A stretch of DNA of 64,000 bases from Bdellovibrionales bacterium (GTDB lineage: Bacteria; Bdellovibrionota; Bdellovibrionia; Bdellovibrionales; UBA1609), in NCBI GenBank assembly GCA_016716765.1, contig JADJVA010000025.1, forward strand, positions 62,001 through 126,000. Reading direction: 5' to 3'. How positions within the stretch are numbered: position 1 is the stretch's first letter; each line of letters opens with the position of its first letter. The position numbers were made by a program, and so were the translations under genes. Below are positions 8,781 through 17,086 of this stretch, in pieces. Under the pieces are notes generated by a model, which saw only the letters and a list, made by a program, of their open reading frames with translations, ran no database searches and was not told where the DNA came from.

Positions 8781-10492
8781 AAGTAATTTATGAGCGGCTC
8801 TGGCCAGAACTGGCTGCCTACAAAAAAAGAGTTTTCGTTATTATACTGCTTGGAGCCCTTGTCAGCGGACTAAAGGCCGCTTCGCCAGAACTACTTCGGC
8901 AACTGGAATCCGCGTGGAGAGAAGACGATCACACACGGGCCATTCAGATACCAATCTTTATAGCCCTTGTGTGGAGTCTCAGCGGAGTCGCTCGCTACTA
9001 TCATCTATTTTGGATGAAATTTACTTCTGAACAGGTAGCTGTGAAACTGCGACGCGATTTGATGGATAAGTATCTGAGTTTAAATATTGGCTTCTTTCAA
9101 AGCTTCTTGAGGGGTTCTGGCGGACTGATGAGCCGCATGATCAGTGACATCCAAACCATTCAAGGAGGCATCCATAAGATTTCAGATATACTTCGAGAAC
9201 CCTTCATGGCGATTCTCACTTTTTGTTACGTTCTCTATCTCGACTGGAGACTGACCCTCTTTATTTTAGTCGCTCTACCAATCATCACTTGGGTCATGCG
9301 CTCCTTGGCAAAAAGCCTCAGAAAATATGGTCGGAAAAATCAAGAAGCAATGGAGGATTTAACGAAGACTCTCAAAGAGAGTTTGGATGGTACCAGAATT
9401 GTCCAATCATATAACTTAGAGGCCGAACTGCGCAGGCGTTTTAATGAACAGGCCGATCATTTTCTCGATACTCAAAAGGAAATCATTCATCGAGAAGAAC
9501 TCGCAGGACCGATCTCGGAGGCATTGGCCTCGATTACCCTCGCAATGATCCTAATTTATATTGGGCAACAAATTTTTGCGACCAAGCTTTTGATCGGTGA
9601 CTTTCTTGCTTTTTCTTTCTCAATAGGATTATTGCAAGATTCAGTCAAAAAAATACAAGAGGGCTATATTAAGCTACAGCAAGCTGCCGTTGCTCTTGAA
9701 CGGCTCAAAAACATCATGGAGATCGATAATGCAGTCGCCGATCCGCAAGAGCCAATTGCCTTCCCTGAGCAATGGAAGGAGATTGAGTTTAACAATGTGA
9801 GCTTTTCTTTTGGTAAGGAGAATATCCTCAACAATATAAATCTGACTATTAAACGCGGAGAAATTGTGGCTCTTGTGGGCTCTAGCGGCGGGGGAAAGTC
9901 AACCCTCGTTAACCTTTTGGAGCGTTTCTTTGATCCCACCAAGGGTGTCATTTCAATCGGAAAAATCGATATTAGAAAAATGACTCTTCGCGATTTACGC
10001 GCTCACATTGCACTCGTGTCTCAGGATGTTTTTTTGTTTGGAGATACCGTTGCCTCCAATATTCGAATGGGCAATCTGCAAAAGGATGAAGCCGAAATCG
10101 AGCAGGCAGCTAGGTCAGCGAACGCCCATGAATTTATCCAACGCACCCGTGAAGGATATCAAACTCGCATGGGTGATCAGGGAGCTCTTTTTTCGGGCGG
10201 CGAAAAACAGCGAATCAGTATTGCTCGGGCTATTTATAAGGACGCGCCGATTCTTATTCTGGACGAAGCAACGAGTGCCTTAGATAGTGAAAGTGAAGTT
10301 GCTGTCCAAAAAGGCCTTGATGAGTTGATGCATGGTCGAACAGCATTTGTAATCGCTCATAGGCTTTCTACTATCGCTAAAGCCGACCGAATTTTAGTAC
10401 TAAAAGGTGGCCAAATTGTCGAAGAGGGCTCCCACGATCTTTTGCTGAAACAGCAGGGCGAGTACTTTCGTTTTTATCAATTGCAGTCCTAG
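8777..10492 (+). CDS. MsbA-like ABC exporter (membrane and ATPase domains fused)
   Basis: This 571-residue half-transporter has an N-terminal six-helix membrane domain (about 1-310) and a C-terminal ATPase. Visible ATPase motifs are Walker A VGSSGGGKST, Q-loop VSQDVFLFGD, signature FSGGEKQRISIARAI, Walker B ILILDEATSALD and H-loop IAHRLST. The architecture and similarity suggest the MsbA family, which flips lipid A-core from the inner to the outer leaflet, but multidrug exporters share the same layout, so the substrate is inferred. The ATG overlaps the uvrA stop. It is the last gene of the run starting at 2908; no clear terminator follows. Confidence 0.85.
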   Translation: MKVIYERLWPELAAYKKRVFVIILLGALVSGLKAASPELLRQLESAWREDDHTRAIQIPIFIALVWSLSGVARYYHLFWMKFTSEQVAVKLRRDLMDKYLSLNIGFFQSFLRGSGGLMSRMISDIQTIQGGIHKISDILREPFMAILTFCYVLYLDWRLTLFILVALPIITWVMRSLAKSLRKYGRKNQEAMEDLTKTLKESLDGTRIVQSYNLEAELRRRFNEQADHFLDTQKEIIHREELAGPISEALASITLAMILIYIGQQIFATKLLIGDFLAFSFSIGLLQDSVKKIQEGYIKLQQAAVALERLKNIMEIDNAVADPQEPIAFPEQWKEIEFNNVSFSFGKENILNNINLTIKRGEIVALVGSSGGGKSTLVNLLERFFDPTKGVISIGKIDIRKMTLRDLRAHIALVSQDVFLFGDTVASNIRMGNLQKDEAEIEQAARSANAHEFIQRTREGYQTRMGDQGALFSGGEKQRISIARAIYKDAPILILDEATSALDSESEVAVQKGLDELMHGRTAFVIAHRLSTIAKADRILVLKGGQIVEEGSHDLLLKQQGEYFRFYQLQS

Positions 10493-10733
10493 TTACTAAG
10501 CTGAGTTCAAAATTACAGTTTGGCCAACGAAACACTGTCTGGCTATGAATCAGTGACAATAGGACCAAAGGCCAATTTGTCGCCGGACCCACAGCTTATT
10601 CTCATGTTCTTTCAATATGTTAGCAGCAGAGTGTCCAATGTATCGACTTTCACTCTTAAGTGTGTCGAGACTTTGGACGATAACTTCATTGTCTAAAAGC
10701 TTTGCTATTTGAGCAAACAAAGAGGTGGGTCAA

Positions 10734-12284
10734 ATGATTAATTGGGACGAATTTGAACATATTCACGTCATTAAGAAGCTCAAACAAATCCTGAGTTCCT
10801 GGTGGAATATTGATCTTATTTTTACGGATGAGAGGGGACACCTCAGGGGTGTAGATTCCAAGGGCGTTCATTTTACGAACCCAGCTGTCAGTGTCTTTCT
10901 TAATAAGGAATCTGCCGCCACCAACCTTTCTGAAACTATCGCGAAATCCATTGAAGATTTGCGCGTTTCAGAAAATCGGTACAGTATTCGAAAATGGGAT
11001 ACGGCGGGGTTTGATATTGCAGTGGTCCCAATACTCATTGATCACGATTTCATGGGAACTGTCGTGGCAATGGGCTTCTTCAAAGATGAAAACAGCTCCC
11101 AACGTTTGACTGAAGTTCGCGAACGCCTGGCTGTTTTTGGTGCAAACGGAGACACGATCGACGTTGCGTTGAGCAAACTTCGCTATGTCGAGGATCAGGA
11201 TCGTGAGCACTTTCTTGAGCTCGTCGAACTGGTTTCGCAAGAAATTGTCACCTTGCACCTTGAAATTACGACTCGCGAAAACAGAATAAAGGAACTAAAT
11301 AAAGAATTGGGTAGTCGCTACAAATACGACAACATGATCGGCAAATCAAAGCCCATGCAAAGTCTCTACTCCCTCTTGGATAAAATAAAAACTGCTGACA
11401 GCACGGTCCTTATTCAAGGTGAAAATGGAACGGGAAAAGAGCTGATTGCCAAGGCGATTCACTATAATTCGCTCCGAAAAGATAAAGCTTTTGTTATTCA
11501 AAACTGCTCCGCCTTCAATGATAACCTCTTAGAGTCGGAACTCTTTGGACATGTAAAGGGATCTTTTACAGGAGCTGTCCGTGACAAAAAGGGTCTTTTT
11601 GAAATTGCTGATAAAGGCACATTTTTTCTCGATGAGATTGGCGATACTTCTCCGACCATGCAGGTCAAACTCCTTCGTGTGATTCAGGAAGGAACCTTTC
11701 TTCCCGTGGGTGGCTTGGAACACAAACGAGTTGACGTGAGAATTGTTGCGGCAACGAATCGCGTGCTGAGAGACATGGTTGAACAAGGGACCTTTCGGGA
11801 AGATCTTTTCTATCGGCTCAATGTGATTAATATTCGAGTGCCACCCCTGCGTGAAAGAAAAGAAGACATCCCTTTCCTTGCCGAATTCTTTCTTAATAAG
11901 GCACAAAATGGAGAAATGAAAAAGACCTTAACAAAACGTGCTTTGGAAAAGCTCTACGATTACGCGTTTCCCGGCAACGTACGTGAACTGCAAAATGAAA
12001 TGGAAAGAGTCGTTGTACTCAGCGGATCCGAAACAAAAATCACGGCAGATATGCTTTCCCCAAAAATCCTGGAAGCAAGTGAAAAAGGTAAAATTCAAGG
12101 GGCTCGCGTTCATGGAAAGCTAAAAGATGCTCTTGAAGAACTCGAGAGGGAAATGATCAGAGAAGGCTTACGTCGAACAGGGTGGAATAAGTCTAAACTG
12201 GCGAAAGAGTTAGGCATCAGTCGCGCAGGACTGATCATGAAGGTCGAAAAGTACGGACTCGATAAGCGAAAAATGCTCAAATAG
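10734..12284 (+). CDS. sigma-54-dependent transcriptional activator (NtrC-type)
   Basis: This 516-residue enhancer-binding protein activates RpoN-dependent promoters by ATP-driven remodelling. The N-terminal ~190 residues form a sensory domain (WWNIDLIFTDERGHLRG, then FDIAVVPILIDHDFMGTVV) resembling GAF/PocR-like folds, with no receiver aspartate. The AAA+ domain has Walker A GENGTGKE (229-236), the sigma-contact loop GSFTGA (276-281), Walker B FFLDEIGD and ELFGHVKG. A Fis-type helix-turn-helix ends the protein (WNKSKLAKELGISRAGL). ATG 10734 is preferred over the in-frame GTG at 10725 because AGAGGTGGG lies at the right distance. The ligand is unknown. Two sigma-54-like promoters in the window are possible targets. 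Confidence 0.92.
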   Translation: MINWDEFEHIHVIKKLKQILSSWWNIDLIFTDERGHLRGVDSKGVHFTNPAVSVFLNKESAATNLSETIAKSIEDLRVSENRYSIRKWDTAGFDIAVVPILIDHDFMGTVVAMGFFKDENSSQRLTEVRERLAVFGANGDTIDVALSKLRYVEDQDREHFLELVELVSQEIVTLHLEITTRENRIKELNKELGSRYKYDNMIGKSKPMQSLYSLLDKIKTADSTVLIQGENGTGKELIAKAIHYNSLRKDKAFVIQNCSAFNDNLLESELFGHVKGSFTGAVRDKKGLFEIADKGTFFLDEIGDTSPTMQVKLLRVIQEGTFLPVGGLEHKRVDVRIVAATNRVLRDMVEQGTFREDLFYRLNVINIRVPPLRERKEDIPFLAEFFLNKAQNGEMKKTLTKRALEKLYDYAFPGNVRELQNEMERVVVLSGSETKITADMLSPKILEASEKGKIQGARVHGKLKDALEELEREMIREGLRRTGWNKSKLAKELGISRAGLIMKVEKYGLDKRKMLK

Positions 12285-12509
12285 ATGATTTGAGAAAACT
12301 TTTCTGGAGTGATTAAAAGTTAATTTGTTCCCCCAGCTGATGGGGGCATTGAATTCACGCTCATCCTCATTGCCCTTGATAAGGCCCCCCTATTTTCTGG
12401 CAAAAAACCTGGATATTTTCCCGTGTTTTCAAATGTTTACGTGACTACCCCTGACATCATCCCTTGAGAACTCGAGAAAGCTTCGAGATCCACCCAGTGA
12501 GTTGCCCGG
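12285..12509 (+). other. non-coding interval with a terminator-like hairpin at 12330-12346
   Basis: CCCCCA-GCTGA-TGGGGG (12330-12346) forms a strong six-pair hairpin about 45 bases after the activator gene. No T-run follows. The rest of the interval shows no convincing gene. It leads into the sigma-54-type promoter at 12510. Confidence 0.45.
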
Positions 12510-12526
12510 TGGGCACAGGTCTTGCG
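12510..12526 (+). promoter_or_regulatory. sigma-54-type (-24/-12) promoter
   Basis: TGGGCACAGGTCTTGCG has GG at 12512-12513 and GC at 12524-12525, the correct 12-base phasing. It carries the GGCAC and TTGC cores but has mismatches at flanking positions. Transcription would start near 12537, ahead of the strong ribosome-binding site at 12592-12597. The adjacent activator gene supports the reading. Confidence 0.55.
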
Positions 12527-12598
12527 ATGTTTCATTCTCGTGAATCAAAAGAAATAGTGGAGTCTTTATTTGAAAGCTCTGGAAACAATCAAGGAGAA

Positions 12599-12631
12599 AT
12601 GCTGCTAAGCAGCATAAATCAATTCAAGTGA
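12599..12631 (+). CDS. possible 10-residue leader peptide, translationally coupled
   Basis: AAGGAGAA stands directly before ATG 12599, which opens a ten-codon frame (MLLSSINQFK) ending in TGA at 12629-12631. That stop overlaps the GTG start of the next gene (GTGA). The strong ribosome-binding site belongs to this short frame, and none is seen for the GTG, so coupling is plausible. Upstream the same frame is open to an ATG at 12527, but that lies before the inferred transcription start. Alternatively the two frames were once one and an indel separates them. Confidence 0.35.
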   Translation: MLLSSINQFK

Positions 12632-13608
12632 TCAAAACCAATGGTAGCCTCTCAAAGATATTCTTCTCTCAGCCACATTTGGATTCAATATCCACTTCTC
12701 TGTTGAGTCGCTTAAATATCATCTGTAAAAAACGCTTTAATTGCACTTTCCAATATTATTCATTTGCTGAACACAATGAAATTCCACTCCGGCCTTTGGC
12801 CGTACGCACCCTCCTTGAGAAAAATTCTCATGTCATCATTGACGGGTCTCTGCTCTTGTCGATGAGATCAGAAGGAAGGCTCTTTGGATACGTAGAAGTT
12901 TTTTCAGAGGAACAGCTGAAACCTAGGGAGGTCGATCAGCTCAAGGAGCTATTGGAATTCTCCCTTGGCTCTGTTTTTGAGTGCATGGACCATCTTTCAG
13001 ATATCAGAAGACTGGAGAATGCCATTCTCATGAGTCATCCCCCTGTCAATGTCTTCCAGATGTCGAGCCATCGTCAATTTTCAGATGAATTAACCGATAT
13101 TCGAGCACAAAAAATGGGTGTCCAGCTAGGTCGAAGAATGGACGAAGTCCAGCGAATGATTCCTGTTCTGATCCTTGCTCGGTCCAACTCTGATATTCAA
13201 AAAATGGCTCTCTCTCTGCACGAGTTATCAAATTATCATTTTTTTGTTCACTTTGAACATTTGTCCCCGGACATGAGCTTTCGCACATGTGATTTTGCTG
13301 ACCTTAGCAGAACAACGGTATTGATTTCCGATCTCTCAGATCTGAAAGATAAAGCAATACTTGATTTGACAGATTTCATCTCCTCCTCTCCCCAATCGAT
13401 TCAGCCGCGGTTTATCCTTGGAATGAACTCTTGTCATCCAGATCTCCAAGTTAAACTCCCAGACTGTCTCGTAAACTTGATTAAAAAAAGATGCCTCTTT
13501 CAATTGAAAATGAATCAGAGTTTTGAATACCTTCGTGATCGCTACCTAGTGGAGAGGTTTGAACAATCGATGCGAGCGCTCCAAAACCCAGATAACGTCT
13601 CTGGATAA
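12628..13608 (+). CDS. degenerate sigma-54-activator-like protein (inferred)
   Basis: The 326-residue protein has a GAF-like N-terminal half (about 20-125, with FGYVEVFSEEQLKPREVDQL). The C-terminal part reads like an eroded AAA+ domain: TTVLISDLSDLKDKAILDL resembles the region after Walker B, RFILGMNSC resembles the sensor segment, and LPDCLVNLIKKRCLFQL resembles the L/R-finger region. No Walker A or GAFTGA motif is visible and there is no terminal helix-turn-helix, so it should neither hydrolyse ATP nor bind DNA like its neighbour. I infer a modulator of the activator encoded upstream. The GTG start overlaps the leader stop; the gene follows a sigma-54-like promoter. Confidence 0.7.
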   Translation: MIKTNGSLSKIFFSQPHLDSISTSLLSRLNIICKKRFNCTFQYYSFAEHNEIPLRPLAVRTLLEKNSHVIIDGSLLLSMRSEGRLFGYVEVFSEEQLKPREVDQLKELLEFSLGSVFECMDHLSDIRRLENAILMSHPPVNVFQMSSHRQFSDELTDIRAQKMGVQLGRRMDEVQRMIPVLILARSNSDIQKMALSLHELSNYHFFVHFEHLSPDMSFRTCDFADLSRTTVLISDLSDLKDKAILDLTDFISSSPQSIQPRFILGMNSCHPDLQVKLPDCLVNLIKKRCLFQLKMNQSFEYLRDRYLVERFEQSMRALQNPDNVSG

Positions 13609-13703
13609 AACCTCTTTTTCAGGTTGTGTCCCTGCTGATCTTTTGCAAAACTAAATACTATGAGTTCGGTATTTGGATTATTTTTCTTTACGAGTGCACA
13701 CCA

Positions 13704-14753
13704 ATGAAAAACGTAATCACTTTATTTCCAGAAGCTGTTTCAAATAATATCTTGGCCTTTTTGACGATTTCCCTAGGAACAGAACAATTTCAGTTGGTTC
13801 CGCTTGCCGGGGATGCCAGCAGCAGACGCTATTACCGCATCATACTCGATGACCATTCTTGGGTCCTGATGGAGTGGGAGCCCTTTGTTGATAACAATAA
13901 ATATCCCTTTCTGTCGGTCCTCAACCATTTTTCCAAAAATAAAATTCAGGTTCCTTCTGTCAAAGCTGTTTCAGGAAAAGACGGCCTTGTTCTACTTGAG
14001 GACCTAGGAGATCTGACCCTCGAAAGAAAATTTTGGGAGAGTCAGAGCCAGGACAAAGCAATTCCCTATTATTATCAAGCAGTGGACGAGTTGCTGAAGA
14101 TACATTATACGGCGACCTCAGATCGAACAGAAGAATGCACGGCCTTCGGGATAGCTTTCGATACCGCTAAGTTTCTTTGGGAAATGAACTATGGAAAAGA
14201 GCACCTCATTGAAAAGCTTGGAAAAATGCCTCTTTCCCCTCTGGTAGAAAAGGAGTTGCAGCGCGTTTTCTTAGAAATTTGCTCACAGCTCGATAAGCAA
14301 CCTAAATTTATTTCCCACCGAGACTATCACAGTCGAAATCTCATGATAAAATTAGGAAAGATGCGCGTAATTGATTTTCAAGATGCCCGACTTGGTCCAA
14401 TACAATATGATTTAGTCAGTCTTCTTCATGATTCCTACGTTGATCTGGACAAGAATTCCATGCAGAACGTGCTCCAATATTATTTGACAAGGTGCCTTAA
14501 TGATTATGGGCAAAAGATTTCACGAGACGAATTTGATGAGGTCTTTCGATTACAAAGCGTACAAAGGTGTTTTAAGGCATGCGGCAGTTTTTCAAGTTTT
14601 TACAACATCCGTGGAGATACTCGATACCTCAAATACATCCATCGCACGATCAATACGGTCTTAAATTATCTTGATTTTTTTCCAGAATACCAATCTTTCA
14701 AAAACCTCTTGGGTGACAGTCAACTTTTGCAAATGGATTTCGAAAAAATATGA
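13704..14753 (+). CDS. amgK: AmgK-like sugar kinase (aminoglycoside phosphotransferase fold)
   Basis: This 349-residue protein has the phosphotransferase fold of AmgK, which phosphorylates free MurNAc/GlcNAc at the anomeric position during cell-wall recycling. Visible are the N-terminal LAGDASSRRYYRI motif, the catalytic loop HRDYHSRNLM and the metal-binding VIDFQDARLGPIQYDL. The ATG at 13704 is preferred to the GTG at 13626 because family members begin near this point and the upstream 26 residues (Tyr/Phe/Ile-rich) look untranslated, though neither start has a strong ribosome-binding site. The last codons overlap the following nucleotidyltransferase gene (ATGA), matching the known amgK-murU pairing. 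The substrate is inferred from that pairing. Confidence 0.82.
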   Translation: MKNVITLFPEAVSNNILAFLTISLGTEQFQLVPLAGDASSRRYYRIILDDHSWVLMEWEPFVDNNKYPFLSVLNHFSKNKIQVPSVKAVSGKDGLVLLEDLGDLTLERKFWESQSQDKAIPYYYQAVDELLKIHYTATSDRTEECTAFGIAFDTAKFLWEMNYGKEHLIEKLGKMPLSPLVEKELQRVFLEICSQLDKQPKFISHRDYHSRNLMIKLGKMRVIDFQDARLGPIQYDLVSLLHDSYVDLDKNSMQNVLQYYLTRCLNDYGQKISRDEFDEVFRLQSVQRCFKACGSFSSFYNIRGDTRYLKYIHRTINTVLNYLDFFPEYQSFKNLLGDSQLLQMDFEKI

Positions 14754-15778
14754 ATGCCATGATATTGGCTGCTGGCCTTGGCGAAAGACTTAGACCTCAT
14801 ACAATCAATCGCGCCAAACCGTCTCTGCCTTTTCTGAATATTCCGTTGCTCGGCTATTCTCACTATTACCTTTCCCAAGCAGGAGTCACAAGACTTATCA
14901 TCAACACGCACCATGCACCTGAATCGATTCGCTTCGCGACAGGACAGCTTCCTTTTGAGGAGAATTTTAGACTAGAATTCACATATGAATATCCGAATAT
15001 ACTCGGCAGCGGCGGAGGCATTAAGAAGGCCGAGAAATTTCTTCGTGGCCAAGGAAATTTTCTCATCGCCAACGGCGATGAGGTTATGATCGCCCCCTCC
15101 GGACTAAGCAACCTGTGGCTAAATCACCTTAAATCCGGGGCGATCGCTACTCTTCTTGTTTGTACCCACAGCGAAGTGGGCTCTCGTTTTGGCGGAGTGT
15201 GGGTTAATGACCACAATGAAGTCATTGGATTCGGAAAGTTGGCTCTTCCAGGTGCCGTAAAGGCTTATCACTATACTGGATTGGCTTGTTTGAGCGATCG
15301 AATCTATGATCACATTCCAAATAAAGTCCCTCTGAATTTGCTTTATGACTGCCTCACGGCCACAATCAAGAGCGGCGATCCTGTACGGATTTTTGATGAG
15401 CAAATGCTTTGGTTTGAAACAGGATCTGAAGCCGATTTTCTATCGGCCACGAAGGATTGCCTCCAGGTCCTCAACCAAGACAACTTGTTTGGCCAGTGCT
15501 TGCGTAAAATTATGAAAACATATCATCCCGGAATGACAGAACACAAAAGAGGGATCTGGTTAGGGAAAAATAGCCAGATTTCACCTCTTGCGACTTTCCA
15601 CGGCAATTGTCTCATCGGTGACAACGTAATTATCGAGGACGGCGCCACTGTTCAAAATTTTGCCGTGATAGGAGATCGCTCAATTATAAGAAAGAATACT
15701 CGCCTGGACAAAGCAGTGATTGGGGCGGAAGTTGTGATTCCACCTCAGCACGAGGTATCGAATTGTCTCATCTTTTGA
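14750..15778 (+). CDS. MurU-like sugar-1-phosphate nucleotidyltransferase with a left-handed beta-helix tail
   Basis: The N-terminal 230 residues are a nucleotidyltransferase domain: MILAAGLGERLRPHT with the following AKPSLPF, GSGGGIKKAEKF and the metal site NGDE. Its partner gene suggests it converts MurNAc-1-phosphate to UDP-MurNAc, as MurU does, bypassing de novo synthesis. At 342 residues it is about 120 longer than MurU. The extra C-terminal part carries hexapeptide-like repeats (ISPLATFHGNCLIGDNVIIED) typical of a left-handed beta helix, as in mannose-1-phosphate guanylyltransferases and GlmU. A different sugar substrate is therefore possible. Confidence 0.78.
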   Translation: MNAMILAAGLGERLRPHTINRAKPSLPFLNIPLLGYSHYYLSQAGVTRLIINTHHAPESIRFATGQLPFEENFRLEFTYEYPNILGSGGGIKKAEKFLRGQGNFLIANGDEVMIAPSGLSNLWLNHLKSGAIATLLVCTHSEVGSRFGGVWVNDHNEVIGFGKLALPGAVKAYHYTGLACLSDRIYDHIPNKVPLNLLYDCLTATIKSGDPVRIFDEQMLWFETGSEADFLSATKDCLQVLNQDNLFGQCLRKIMKTYHPGMTEHKRGIWLGKNSQISPLATFHGNCLIGDNVIIEDGATVQNFAVIGDRSIIRKNTRLDKAVIGAEVVIPPQHEVSNCLIF

Positions 15779-15816
15779 AGATCTACCAAATAACAGAGAA
15801 CTTTTTCGCTGGGATT

Positions 15817-16746
15817 TTATTCGATAAACACATTTGCCTTACGTTTTTTCTGATACCGACGATGAATCATCTCAAAAATGTTATCCATCTTAACTCCAAT
15901 AGGCTCTCCACCAAGCATCTTTTGCATGCCTGCAACGCTGGCCGGATCTCGCTTTTGGTTGAGCTTATTTTTTAGCGACGCCAAATAGGCGGCCATGGGA
16001 TCCGAGCCGCTCGCAGCTCCACCGTCGCCGGACTCTACGCCAGACCCACCACCTCCGGCCCCGCCAACTCCCATTGCCACAACACTTGGGCCTTCACCAT
16101 ATTTTTCCGCCAATTCCTTGTTAAGAGCCTCTAGGCCCTTGCGAGCCGCAGCCACTTGACTGGGGTCCATTCCAGCCGCAGCCATTGAATCTGCACTACT
16201 AAAGGCACCTGTAGGGAATACGCCTTTAGGGGTTGTAACTGTTCCAGCTGTTGGGTTCACCTTGTACCCATTTTTTTCCAATTCCCTCAAATTATTGTCA
16301 ATAATGGGATTCCCTCCTGATTCGAATCCACCACCACCACCGCCTCCGTCGCCGCCTCCTGCACTGCCTCCTCCTCCGCTGCCTCCTCCTCCGTCGCCAC
16401 CTCCTGCACTGCCACCTCCAGTATCCGTTGGCGGTTTATAATTAGTTGCATCGGTAACATTATTAGAACTACCTGCTGCGGCAGCCTGAGTCGCTGCTTG
16501 GAGAAAAGCCATCGCAGCCATTGGACAGGCCCAAGCTCCTCCCTCGGTCGCACATATCGCCGCTAAGGTACCTCCAGCTGCCAAGTTAATGATCGTTCCC
16601 ATATTTTGAGAACTGGAGCCTTCTTTAGAACCCTCATTTATACCACCGCCTTCGGTGCCTGATGTCGCGTGAGCCACCAATGAATAGAAAATGAGGAATG
16701 CTAATAAGACGTTCTTAATTAATGGAAATATTAAATACACCTTCAT
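15817..16746 (-). CDS. glycine-rich exported protein of unknown function
   Basis: A 309-residue protein with a signal peptide (NVLLAFLIFYSLVAHA, cleavage before TSGTEG). An Ala-rich segment (ATEGGAWACPMAAMAFLQAA) precedes a glycine/serine tract (about residues 110-145) built of GGGSAGGGDGGGG-type repeats. A Gly-poor region with NPTAGTVTTPKGVFPTGAF follows, then a second Gly-rich tract and a basic C-terminus. I do not recognise a family. The ribosome-binding site is GTAGGGA. It lies downstream of, and in the same orientation as, the TadE/G-like gene, from which a 340-base gap separates it. It converges on the MurU-like gene with 38 bases between stops. Confidence 0.75.
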   Translation of the reverse strand: MKVYLIFPLIKNVLLAFLIFYSLVAHATSGTEGGGINEGSKEGSSSQNMGTIINLAAGGTLAAICATEGGAWACPMAAMAFLQAATQAAAAGSSNNVTDATNYKPPTDTGGGSAGGGDGGGGSGGGGSAGGGDGGGGGGGFESGGNPIIDNNLRELEKNGYKVNPTAGTVTTPKGVFPTGAFSSADSMAAAGMDPSQVAAARKGLEALNKELAEKYGEGPSVVAMGVGGAGGGGSGVESGDGGAASGSDPMAAYLASLKNKLNQKRDPASVAGMQKMLGGEPIGVKMDNIFEMIHRRYQKKRKANVFIE

Positions 16747-17086
16747 AAAATCCCTACCTTCTTACCCAGATTTGTCATCGAATACGCTAGCTTTCATCTA
16801 CTCATGGATTGATCTAGCTACAGTCAAGCAATGAACGACAAGCAGCGTGCAACTGAGGATACGTCGACCTACTGCCAGTATAATCCAAAAAGCTCCATCT
16901 CGAGACATTCTATTCACATAATGAGATCCGCTTGTCTCAAATTGGCACAAACCTAAATCGAATATAGAGAAGGTGTCTAGTCTCTCACCCTGATTTCAGG
17001 GGTTTGCGTACAGAACGGATTTTTTCAAAAGCTTTGCAGAAATGTTGCAACTAGTTTTTCTGCTGTATCTCAAAGTCTTGATAATT
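16747..17086. other. non-coding interval between two minus-strand exported-protein genes
   Basis: These 340 bases hold no frame I would call a gene. A short inverted repeat (CCCTGA-TT-TCAGGG) is near 16990 without a T-run in either direction. It presumably holds the promoter of the glycine-rich protein gene, but I cannot place one. Confidence 0.35.
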
